Positions 1 to 7,225 of a DNA stretch of 14,087 nt are shown in pieces. This DNA comes from an uncultured Devosia sp. (lineage in GTDB: Bacteria > Pseudomonadota > Alphaproteobacteria > Rhizobiales > Devosiaceae), in assembly GCA_946480655.1 (NCBI GenBank), contig CAMLKN010000034.1:1-14087 (forward strand). The letters are read 5' to 3'. The notes beneath the pieces are model-generated. The model was not told where the DNA came from. It saw only the letters and a program-made list of their open reading frames with translations, and did no database searches. Made by a program: the position numbers and the translations under genes. Within the stretch, counting starts at the first letter, position 1; the number at the start of each line of letters is the position of its first letter.

Positions 1-55
1 GAGCACGTCATTCGTAATGATGGGGTCGGGGGTTCGAGTCCCTTCTGCGGCACCA
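1..55 (+). tRNA. tRNA-Thr(CGU), 3' part (5' end outside window)
   Basis: The 3' two thirds of a tRNA, beginning near the 3' strand of the D stem. The anticodon stem CGTCA/TGATG encloses the 7-nt loop TTCGTAA, giving anticodon CGT, which reads the threonine codon ACG. A 5-nt variable region follows, then a T arm GGGGG-TTCGAGT-CCCTT with two G-T pairs. The acceptor 3' strand is CTGCGGC, with discriminator A and an encoded CCA at 53-55. Position 1 corresponds to about tRNA position 22. The 5' acceptor strand is off the window, so pairing of the acceptor stem cannot be checked. The stop codon of the convergent gene starts only 4 nt after the CCA, and no terminator hairpin is visible behind the tRNA. 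Confidence 0.95.
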
Positions 56-59
56 GCCT

Positions 60-815
60 TCATGACTTTTCTAGAGCGACCAGACGCAGTCTATGTGCCT
101 GTCTTGCCGTCGGCGCTATGGCGGGAACGCCCTCGCTACGCTCGAAAAGCGCGGTCCGTTCTTCCGGCGTAGACATGAAGAATGGGAACCGGTTCATGAT
201 GCGGTCGTAGATAACCGAGACGCGTGCGCCAAAAAGACAGACGGGGAAGGTCAGTTCGCCCCAGTAACCTTCATCTGCCATTTGCTCGAGCCCGAAGACC
301 CGACGGTAGAATGGACCGTGTTCCGGCCTAACCGAAGAGATGCAGTGGGTGGTATTGAAGTGCTCACAGGCCATGACCGCCATGCGTAGGGTCAGGTATG
401 GCAGGGCGGGGAAAGCCAAAGACGCTTCGTGGTCTGCCGTGAACCTGCTCGGATCAATGTAACTGCCGCCCTGATTGACTATGTTACCAAGAACATCAGG
501 CCAGATTTTGCGGCTGGGAGATGTTGGCTCGTCTGCGGTGGCAACATGCAAACGGATCGAGCTGACGAGTTTGTCATCGATATGGACGCCAAAACAGTAG
601 CAGTTTGGCGCATCGTCATAGGCGTCGCGGGTAATGCCCTGCGAATTGATCGGGATGAAATCTTCGCGCCGATAGGCCTCGTAGCGCAGGCGATAGACCG
701 GATCGAGCTGTTCATCCGCCGAGACCCGGCGGTAGTGTACGCGATCCAACAAATCGATCAGACTGGTGGCAAAACGCGAGGTTGTCCCCGCTGCCGCTTC
801 CATTGCCGCACTCAT
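60..815 (-). CDS. N-acyl amino acid synthase (FeeM)-like acyltransferase
   Basis: A 251-residue protein of the LuxI/FeeM branch of the GNAT-like fold, which typically transfers a fatty acyl group to the amine of an amino acid or amino acid derivative. Visible marks are Y-x-L-R-Y-E-A-Y at residues 41-48, D64 and D67 in an acidic D-x-x-D block, S-I-R-L-H at 86-90 (compare the G-x-R-L strand of LuxI), and a late H-G-P-F-Y-R-R-V-F-G-L segment typical of acetyltransferase-like helices. The ATG at 815 is preferred: a GGAG lies about 12 nt upstream. A TTG at 836 and an ATG at 803 are alternatives. The gene follows the GGDEF-EAL gene on the same strand after a gap of about 139 nt and ends 4 nt from tRNA-Thr. 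No acyl carrier protein gene is adjacent. The product is not predictable; an exosortase-linked acyltransferase or homoserine-lactone synthase relative is possible. Confidence 0.72.
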   Translation of the reverse strand: MSAAMEAAAGTTSRFATSLIDLLDRVHYRRVSADEQLDPVYRLRYEAYRREDFIPINSQGITRDAYDDAPNCYCFGVHIDDKLVSSIRLHVATADEPTSPSRKIWPDVLGNIVNQGGSYIDPSRFTADHEASLAFPALPYLTLRMAVMACEHFNTTHCISSVRPEHGPFYRRVFGLEQMADEGYWGELTFPVCLFGARVSVIYDRIMNRFPFFMSTPEERTALFERSEGVPAIAPTARQAHRLRLVALEKS

Positions 816-928
816 GTACCGAAAACCGCTCCGCAAAGGTTAGCGGACTTTAACCCTTTGTTAGGGATAATCGCATGGGGAAAAATCACGGTGCGGCGGC
901 GGCTTGAGACAGGTCAGCCGCGATTCGC

Positions 929-963
929 CATGGTTATCAATTCGTTAATAAAGGTTAACCATG
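929..963. repeat. Inverted repeat CATGGTTA-N19-TAACCATG
   Basis: A perfect 8-bp inverted repeat (929-936 and 956-963) spanning the stop codon of the GGDEF-EAL gene and the start of the leader of the FeeM-like gene. The right arm region reads TTAACCAT (955-962), which equals the half-site described for the alphaproteobacterial cell-cycle regulator CtrA. The left arm in opposite orientation matches it at 7 of 8 bases. TTAA also recurs at 945-948 and 955-958, spaced by 6 nt rather than the canonical 7. There is no T-run, so an intrinsic terminator is unlikely. The repeat is certain; its role as an operator is a guess. Confidence 0.45.
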
Positions 964-3231
964 TTTACGATTTGTCTGCAGCGAGGACTGAGCACTGCCG
1001 TTGAGACGGCCAATCAGCTCGGCAATGTCCCGCGCCGGCAATGGCCGGCTGAAGAAATAGCCCTGCACCTGCTGCACACCGGTATGGTCAAGCATGGCGT
1101 TGAGCTGATCCTCGGTCTCTACACCTTCGGCCACGACAGTCAGGTCAAGGTCGCGACCGAGCCGCGCCACGTTGGCCAATAGGCTCAGGGCCCGGTCGTT
1201 TTCAGCGATTTCCATCACGAAGGACCGGTCGATCTTGAGCTTGGTGAAGGGCAGCGCGCTGAGATAGCTCAGCGAGGAATAGCCGGTTCCGAAGTCATCC
1301 AGAGCGATCGATATGCCACGCTGGGCCAGGGTCTTGAGTACACTCTGCGCCAGCTCCCGCTCCTCGATGACAGCCGTCTCGGTGACTTCCAGTTCGAGCC
1401 TGGAAGCCGCAAGCTTGCTGCGGAGCAGAGCTTGATCGACAAGGCCCGGCAGATCGAGTCCGCGGAAATCGCGCGCCGAAATATTGACCGCTACACCCAC
1501 TTCCCCGGCCCACTGGCTGCACTGGGCAATGGCATTGCGCACCACCCAGGCGGTGATGTCGGAAATCAGGCCCATTTCCTCGGCCAGCGGAATGAAGGTT
1601 GCCGGTGCGATTGGACCAAGTTCGGGGTGGGTCCAGCGCGCCAGTGCCTCACAGCTGACGACGCGGCGGCTGTGGATATCGAGCAGGGGCTGGAATGCCA
1701 GGGAAAGGGCGCCAGCGCCAACCGCTTCGCGCAAATCGGCCTTGAGCCGCTGGCGATAGTGGTAGTCCACATCCATCTGGGTGTGAAACACCTGACTTCG
1801 ACCCCGCCCTTCGCTCTTGGCCGTATAGAGCGCCAGGTCCGCCTTGGTCATGAGGTCGTCGAGGTCATCGACGCTGCTGCCGGGCATGACGAGACCCACG
1901 CTGACCTTGATGGGAAGGTTGACGCCACTGAGCGCAAAGGGCCGGTCAAAGGCCTCGAGCAGATGCTCGGCGATGGTGTGGCCCGAGGTCCTGCCGGCAT
2001 CAAAGCCACACAGGACAATGAACTCGTCCCCGCCGAGCCGGGCGATCAGGCTTGGCTCAGGCAGCGATTCGCGCAACCGCGCGGCCACCTGGCGCAGCAA
2101 TTCATCGCCGATGACGTGGCCGTGGCTGTCATTGACATGCTTGAATTCATCTATGTCGACGATCATGAGCACGCTGGCCAGGCCTTCGGCGGCATGGGCT
2201 CGCAACTCCTCGGGAGCCAGTTCGCCAAAGGCGTTGCGATTGTTGAGGCCGGTCAACGTGTCATGGCGCGCCATGAAGCTGATCTTCTCTTCGGCAGCAA
2301 TGCGCTCGCTGATATCCTCGAGCAACAGCACGCTGCGCGACTGGCGCGAACTGACCGAAACTTCGAAATAGACACCTGGCTGCGCGGCCAGAAGGACCTT
2401 GCCCGATTCCCGCTCGGCAATCATGACCTTGAGCCGGCCAATGGTCGTGGCGGCAATATTGCTGTTCTGGCTAAGGGCGGCCAGGAGCGCGTCGAGGGAA
2501 CGGCCCGAAATGCTTTCCACGCCCAGAAGCGCAAACATCTGCTTGGCCCGCTCGTTGGCGACCGACACATTACCCTGTTCATCGAGCATGCAGAGCCCGT
2601 GCTCGAGTGTGGCCAACGCCACATCGAGCTCTGTGGCAAGGCGCGACGCCTCGACGCGGCCATGCACGGCCGAGAGTAGAAGGCTGCGAATATCTCCGGC
2701 CAGCTTGCGGAAGCTGTAGAGCATCACAATCAGAAGAGCTGCCAGAATCGGATGATAGATGTCACCGTGGAGGAAAAATCCAAAGGCCATCGGCAAGATG
2801 ACACCCAGCATCTGCAGCGTCACCAACCGATCCAGGCCAAAATTTCGCGCACAAATGCCCACCATGACGGCAATGGAAAGCGAGACGCTGGCTAACTCGG
2901 CAAAGGGGTCATTGACGAGCAGCATGGCGAACAGACACCAGAAGCCATAGACCAATGCTAGGGCGCTTCCGCTCGCGACCGCCCGATCTTCCCATTTTTC
3001 GGCAGCAATGGCGTCATCGTTCTCGATGCCTGCACGCCAGAAGGCGCGCATATTCAGGTAGCGCACGACGCCTATGGTGACGAAGGCAACAACGATCAGA
3101 TAGAGCGGGATGGACTGTGATCGATACGCGGTCAAGGCTGCCGTAAGGGCGCTTGCAACAGCGCCAGCCAGCATCGCCTTCCGATCGCCATAGACCGATC
3201 GGATGATGGACACATAGTCCAGGGCTGGCAT
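955..3231 (-). CDS. Membrane-bound GGDEF-EAL c-di-GMP turnover protein with PAS-like domain
   Basis: A 758-residue signalling protein predicted to make and/or break cyclic di-GMP at the inner membrane. Order: about six hydrophobic segments (roughly residues 19-36, 41-59, 89-106, 113-131, 136-154, 160-174), a PAS-like sensor around 205-300, then GGDEF and EAL domains. The GGDEF domain has D-I-D-E-F at 359-363 and an intact R-L-G-G-D-E-F (GGDEF at 400-404). No RxxD inhibitory site is seen at the usual place before it. The EAL domain keeps E-A-L (528-530), the D-D-F-G-T-G-Y motif from 645, K-I-D-R-S-F and A-E-G-V-E-T, so both activities look possible. The start is uncertain: the ATG at 3231 directly precedes the conserved-looking D-Y-V-S-I-I-R-S-V-Y stretch, the ATG at 3279 adds 16 residues across a palindrome, and neither has a good ribosome site. 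It is divergent from the pterin dehydratase gene. Confidence 0.9.
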   Translation of the reverse strand: MPALDYVSIIRSVYGDRKAMLAGAVASALTAALTAYRSQSIPLYLIVVAFVTIGVVRYLNMRAFWRAGIENDDAIAAEKWEDRAVASGSALALVYGFWCLFAMLLVNDPFAELASVSLSIAVMVGICARNFGLDRLVTLQMLGVILPMAFGFFLHGDIYHPILAALLIVMLYSFRKLAGDIRSLLLSAVHGRVEASRLATELDVALATLEHGLCMLDEQGNVSVANERAKQMFALLGVESISGRSLDALLAALSQNSNIAATTIGRLKVMIAERESGKVLLAAQPGVYFEVSVSSRQSRSVLLLEDISERIAAEEKISFMARHDTLTGLNNRNAFGELAPEELRAHAAEGLASVLMIVDIDEFKHVNDSHGHVIGDELLRQVAARLRESLPEPSLIARLGGDEFIVLCGFDAGRTSGHTIAEHLLEAFDRPFALSGVNLPIKVSVGLVMPGSSVDDLDDLMTKADLALYTAKSEGRGRSQVFHTQMDVDYHYRQRLKADLREAVGAGALSLAFQPLLDIHSRRVVSCEALARWTHPELGPIAPATFIPLAEEMGLISDITAWVVRNAIAQCSQWAGEVGVAVNISARDFRGLDLPGLVDQALLRSKLAASRLELEVTETAVIEERELAQSVLKTLAQRGISIALDDFGTGYSSLSYLSALPFTKLKIDRSFVMEIAENDRALSLLANVARLGRDLDLTVVAEGVETEDQLNAMLDHTGVQQVQGYFFSRPLPARDIAELIGRLNGSAQSSLQTNRKHG

Positions 3232-3252
3232 TGTCTTTCGGGCCGAGGTTAA

Positions 3253-3275
3253 CACGGAAATTTCCCCATTCCGTG
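3253..3275. promoter_or_regulatory. Operator-like inverted repeat CACGGAA-N9-TTCCGTG
   Basis: A perfect 7-bp inverted repeat upstream of the ATG at 3231, with a second overlapping 10-bp palindrome GGAAATTTCC at 3256-3265. Its place in the leader of the GGDEF-EAL gene suits an operator or an mRNA structure. If translation instead begins at 3279 the repeat would be coding. No regulator can be named from sequence alone. Confidence 0.35.
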
Positions 3276-3299
3276 CCATTTGGCGTTGCGAGCCCTTAA

Positions 3300-3319
3300 C
3301 AAGCCCTTGCCTGGGCTTG
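3300..3319. repeat. Short hairpin CAAGCCC-TTGCCT-GGGCTTG
   Basis: A perfect 7-bp inverted repeat with a 6-nt loop in the divergent interval between the GGDEF-EAL gene and the pterin dehydratase gene. It lies 13 nt beyond the T of the upstream ATG option at 3279. It could be an operator or a leader hairpin; no T-run follows on either strand. Confidence 0.35.
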
Positions 3320-3433
3320 CCGGCTGGCACGATTCGGGACGCAGGCTGAACAGCGAGTTAATATGACTGGCGACACCTGCTGAAGGGAGCCTTTGGCGGC
3401 TTCGGGCATTGGTCAGGAAGTATGGAGGGTGTG

Positions 3434-3724
3434 ATGACAGAGAGGCTGACACCGGCAGCGCGGGAGGCGGCTCTGGCTTCCCTGGGCAACTGGACTTTCG
3501 ATCCGGCGCGCGATGCAATCGGGCGCGAGTTCAGGTTCAAGGATTTTTCGGAAGCCTTCGCCTTCATGGCGCGGGTGGCATTGCTGGCCGAGAAGGCCGG
3601 GCACCATCCCGATTGGTCCAATACCTACAACAAGGTCTCGATCAGCCTGTCCACCCACGATGCAGGCGGGTTGAGCGAAAAGGACGTGGCGCTGGCCAAC
3701 AGGATTGATGCTCTGCTGGCCTGA
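3434..3724 (+). CDS. 4a-hydroxytetrahydrobiopterin dehydratase (pterin-4a-carbinolamine dehydratase)
   Basis: A 96-residue cytoplasmic enzyme that dehydrates 4a-hydroxytetrahydropterin to the quinonoid dihydropterin, normally recycling the cofactor of aromatic amino acid hydroxylases. The family signature is clear: E-K-A-G-H-H-P-D-W (histidines 57 and 58) followed by N-x-Y-N-K-V and the late [11 protein letters not shown], whose His75 completes the active-site histidines. Length fits the usual 90-110. The ATG at 3434 is chosen over the one at 3422 because GGAGG at 3424-3428 stands 5 nt before it. A -10-like TAATAT at 3359-3364 is present without a convincing -35. No phenylalanine hydroxylase gene is adjacent, so a role in another pterin or molybdopterin-related step cannot be excluded. 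Confidence 0.93.
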   Translation: MTERLTPAAREAALASLGNWTFDPARDAIGREFRFKDFSEAFAFMARVALLAEKAGHHPDWSNTYNKVSISLSTHDAGGLSEKDVALANRIDALLA

Positions 3725-3775
3725 GGTCTGGCCACGGCAAGGTCGGTCGGGCCTTCGGGCAAAACGGGAACTGCC

Positions 3776-6700
3776 CTAGTGGAAATTGCGGCCCTTGGGC
3801 ATGGCCGAATAGGCCCGGCGGCGCGCCAGATCCTCTTCCCTGACGGCCCGGCGGTCGCGGCTCTGGCTCCCGGGCGGACCCGATTTGCCCTCATCGGCCC
3901 GCGCCACGACCCTGTCGCCGAAATCCTTGCCATGCGAGAGATCGAGCAGGTGTGGCGTGAGGTCTTCCATGTCCTGGGCAATGACGTGGATAACCCCCTG
4001 CTCGGACTGCACCTTGCCACGCACCGCCAGCATGCGGCTCGAAAGCAGAATCTTGCGTAGGCGTTCGTCCTCGAACAGCTTTGGCCAGACCACGATATTG
4101 GCCACGCCTGTTTCGTCCTCGAGCGTGGCAAAGATCACCCCGCTTGCCGTACCCGGGCGCTGGCGCACCAGCACCAGGCCCGCCACCTCGACCACGATGT
4201 CATTGGCGACATGGATGAGATTATCCGCGCGCGTCGTGCCGCGCGCCATCAGCATGGGCCGGAGGAATTGGACCGGGTGTCCCTTGAGCGAGAGTGACAG
4301 CGTTGAATAATCGTGGATCACCTCCTCGCCCGGCGCCATCAGCGGCAGGCCTGCCGGTTCTTCCTGCGGGCTATGGTGGTTCGGCAAGGCTGCAAAGAGC
4401 GGCAGCGTCTCGGCGCCATAGGTGCCTACCAGGCCCTTGACCGCCCAGAGCGCCTCGCGCCGGTTCAGCCCCAGCGAGGCAAACGCATCGGCTCGCGCCA
4501 GCTTTTCGAGGCTGGCGATCGGCACGCCGGTCCGGAGCCAGAGGTCGCGGATGGATGCATAGCCACCCTGGCGCTTGTCAACAATGCGGGCCGCATCCTT
4601 TTCAGCAAGGCCCTCGACCTGCCGGAGGCCCAGGCGGAGCGCCTTGGTGGTCCATATCTGCTCGCGCATCTCGTCATGCCGTTTCCAGATATGCGCCCTG
4701 GCGTCCCAACCGCCGTCTTCGAGACTGCTGTCATAGGTGGAGCAATTGATGTCCGGCGGCCGGATTTCGACCCCGTGCTCGGCCGCATCGCGCACCAATT
4801 GGCTGGGCGCATAAAACCCCATGGGCTGGGAATTGAGCAGGGCGCAGGCAAAGACATCGGGATAATGGCATTTGAGCCAGCATGAAGCATAGACCAACAG
4901 CGCAAAGCTGGCGGCATGGCTTTCGGGAAAGCCGTATTCGGCAAAGCCCTGGATCTGGGCAAAGCTCTGCTTGGCGAATTCCGGCGTATAGCCATTGCGG
5001 ATCATGCCACCGATGAAGTCGTCGCTGAACTGGGCCAACTTGCCGGTGCGCTGCCAGGCCGCCATGGCCCGGCGCAGCTGGTCGGCCTTGCCGGGGGAAA
5101 AGCCCGCCCCGACAATGGCGATCTGCATGGCCTGTTCCTGGAACAGGGGAATGCCCAGGGTCCGGTGCAACACGGCCCTGAGGGCCTCGCTGGGATACTC
5201 GACCTTGTCGATCCCCTGCCGGCGCCGAAGATAGGGATGCACCATGTTTCCCTGGATGGGCCCTGGCCGGACAATGGCGACCTCGATCACCAGGTCATAG
5301 AAGACCCTGGGCTTCAACCGCGGCAGCATGGTCATCTGCGCCCGGCTCTCGATCTGGAAGACCCCGATCGTGTCGGCGCGATTGGTCATGTCATAGACGG
5401 GCGCGGCCCGCTCGGGAAAATCGAATTCCTCGCTCTGCAGTTCGCTGAGCTTCACCTTGTGCCCGTAATGGGTCTCCATCAGGTCGAAGGCGCGCCTCAG
5501 GCAGGTCAGCATGCCCAGGGCCAGGATATCGACCTTGAGGATCTTGAGCGCGTCGATATCATCCTTGTTCCACTCGATGATGGTGCGGCTGTCCATGGCC
5601 GATTTGCTGATCGGCACGAGGCTCTCAAGCGAATCGCGGGTAATGACGAAGCCGCCCACATGCTGGGAAAGATGGCGCGGAAAGCCGCGCAGGACCTTCA
5701 CCACTTCGAACATCTGTGCCAGCACCGGATCATCCGGGTTGAGCCCGAGGCCCGCCACGCTCTTCAGATCAACGCCCGAGCCCCAACCCCAATGGAGCTG
5801 ATTGAAGGCATTGATCGTGTCCTCGGACACGCCGAACACCTTGGCGGTCTCGCGAATGGCGCTCTTGGTGCGGTAGGTGATGACATTGGCGGTCAGGCCC
5901 GTCCGCCGCCCGCCATATTTCTGATAGACATATTGCATCACCTCCTCGCGCCGCTCATGCTCGAAATCGACATCGATATCGGGCGGCTCGTCGCGCTCGG
6001 TGGAGATGAAGCGGCCAAAGACCAGATTGGCCTTGCGCGGATCCACCTCGGTGATCTCGAGGCAATAGCAGACCGTCGAATTGGCTGCCGACCCCCGTCC
6101 CTGGCAGAGGATGCCCTTTTCGTAGCGGGCAAACTGCACAATGTCGTGCACGGTCAGGAAATAGGCGGCATAGCCCTTGTAGGCGATGAGGCACAGCTCG
6201 GTCCACAGCACCTTCTTGAGTTCGTCGCTCAGCCCATCGGGGAAACGCTTGCCTGCGCCGGCCCAGGTCAGGCGTTCCAGCGTCTGTTGCGCCGTCTCTC
6301 CATTACCCACGGTTTCTTCGGGGTAGTTGTATTCGAGCTGGTCGAGCGAAAAGCCGATGCGGGCGATGAAATCCTGCGTCTGGGCGATGGCATCGGCATG
6401 CTCGGCGAAAAGCCGGGCCATTTCCGCTGGCGATTTCAAATGCCGCTCGGCATTGACCGAGACCAATTGCCCCGCCTCCTCCAGGGTCAGGTGCTCGCGG
6501 ATACAGGTGACGACATCGAGCACCATGTGCCGGTCGGGCTCATGATAGGCCACGTCATTGCTGGCGATCATCCGGGCGCCATGCCGCCTTGCCAACGCGT
6601 CGGTCCGATTGAGCCGAGCTCTGTCCCCGCCATCGAACCGGGTCGTACCTGCCACCCAGACCCGGCCAGGAGCCTGGGCGGAAAGCCGCTCCAGCGCCTG

Positions 6701-7225
6701 TTCCGTCCGACCCCAGTCAGCCTCGTCGGGAATAAGGATGAAGAGCTGTCCCTGGGCGAAATTTTCGACCGGCCCGTGCTCCTGGACCGAAGCGGGATCG
6801 CTGAAACCGAACAGGTCGTCGAACCGCAGATTCGGACTGCCCTTCTCGCCGCGCTTGTTGCCGATGGTGAGCAGCTTGCATAGCCGCCCATAGGCGGTGC
6901 GATCGGTGGGATAGGCGACGATATCGGGCGTCCCGTCGGAAAAGCACAGGCGGACGCCAACCAGATAGCGGAAATGGGGGCTGATTTCGCTGTTGTCCCG
7001 GGCCGTCACATAGCCGCGCACCACCCCGGCAAAGCTGTTGCGATCGCACAGTCCCAGCGCGGTCAGGCCCAGATGCATGGCCGCCGCCACCAGTTCTTCC
7101 GGATGCGACCCGGAGCGCAGGAAGGAAAAATTGCTGGTAGTGATCAGTTCGGCATAGGCCGGGGGCGCTGATCGCGACCGCGGCGGCAAGGACGGCTCGG
7201 GCCTGAGCGGGATGACCTGGTTCAT
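3776..7225 (-). CDS. dnaE2: Error-prone DNA polymerase DnaE2 (ImuC)
   Basis: A 1149-residue C-family polymerase, the catalytic part of the SOS mutasome that copies past damaged template and causes induced mutation. An N-terminal PHP-like domain begins with A-E-L-I-T-T-S-N-F-S-F-L-R; the metal-binding histidines of a proofreading-type PHP site are replaced here. The polymerase core has G-R-G-S-A-A-N-S near 376-383 and the catalytic P-D-I-D-V-D-F (D416, D418, D420), with a third conserved Asp in K-V-D-I-L (D566). A helix-hairpin-helix region follows around 850-910 and an OB-fold around 970-1090. The tau-binding tail of replicative DnaE is absent, as usual for DnaE2. The start ATG overlaps the imuB stop (ATGA), so it should be translationally coupled. 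It is the last gene of the LexA-controlled operon and converges on the pterin dehydratase gene, with 51 nt between and no clear terminator. Confidence 0.97.
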   Translation of the reverse strand: MNQVIPLRPEPSLPPRSRSAPPAYAELITTSNFSFLRSGSHPEELVAAAMHLGLTALGLCDRNSFAGVVRGYVTARDNSEISPHFRYLVGVRLCFSDGTPDIVAYPTDRTAYGRLCKLLTIGNKRGEKGSPNLRFDDLFGFSDPASVQEHGPVENFAQGQLFILIPDEADWGRTEQALERLSAQAPGRVWVAGTTRFDGGDRARLNRTDALARRHGARMIASNDVAYHEPDRHMVLDVVTCIREHLTLEEAGQLVSVNAERHLKSPAEMARLFAEHADAIAQTQDFIARIGFSLDQLEYNYPEETVGNGETAQQTLERLTWAGAGKRFPDGLSDELKKVLWTELCLIAYKGYAAYFLTVHDIVQFARYEKGILCQGRGSAANSTVCYCLEITEVDPRKANLVFGRFISTERDEPPDIDVDFEHERREEVMQYVYQKYGGRRTGLTANVITYRTKSAIRETAKVFGVSEDTINAFNQLHWGWGSGVDLKSVAGLGLNPDDPVLAQMFEVVKVLRGFPRHLSQHVGGFVITRDSLESLVPISKSAMDSRTIIEWNKDDIDALKILKVDILALGMLTCLRRAFDLMETHYGHKVKLSELQSEEFDFPERAAPVYDMTNRADTIGVFQIESRAQMTMLPRLKPRVFYDLVIEVAIVRPGPIQGNMVHPYLRRRQGIDKVEYPSEALRAVLHRTLGIPLFQEQAMQIAIVGAGFSPGKADQLRRAMAAWQRTGKLAQFSDDFIGGMIRNGYTPEFAKQSFAQIQGFAEYGFPESHAASFALLVYASCWLKCHYPDVFACALLNSQPMGFYAPSQLVRDAAEHGVEIRPPDINCSTYDSSLEDGGWDARAHIWKRHDEMREQIWTTKALRLGLRQVEGLAEKDAARIVDKRQGGYASIRDLWLRTGVPIASLEKLARADAFASLGLNRREALWAVKGLVGTYGAETLPLFAALPNHHSPQEEPAGLPLMAPGEEVIHDYSTLSLSLKGHPVQFLRPMLMARGTTRADNLIHVANDIVVEVAGLVLVRQRPGTASGVIFATLEDETGVANIVVWPKLFEDERLRKILLSSRMLAVRGKVQSEQGVIHVIAQDMEDLTPHLLDLSHGKDFGDRVVARADEGKSGPPGSQSRDRRAVREEDLARRRAYSAMPKGRNFH

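Noticed and set aside
1432..2679. 415-codon open frame on the plus strand, antisense to the GGDEF-EAL gene
   Set aside because: It mirrors a clearly recognised gene in GC-rich DNA; its translation shows no domain and no ribosome site.
3725..3775. Possible terminator between the pterin dehydratase gene and dnaE2
   Set aside because: Only weak GC-rich pairings and no T-run on either strand.
4916..6883. 655-codon plus-strand open frame opposite dnaE2
   Set aside because: A codon-bias shadow of the dnaE2 frame; composition is Gly/His/Leu-rich with no recognisable motif.
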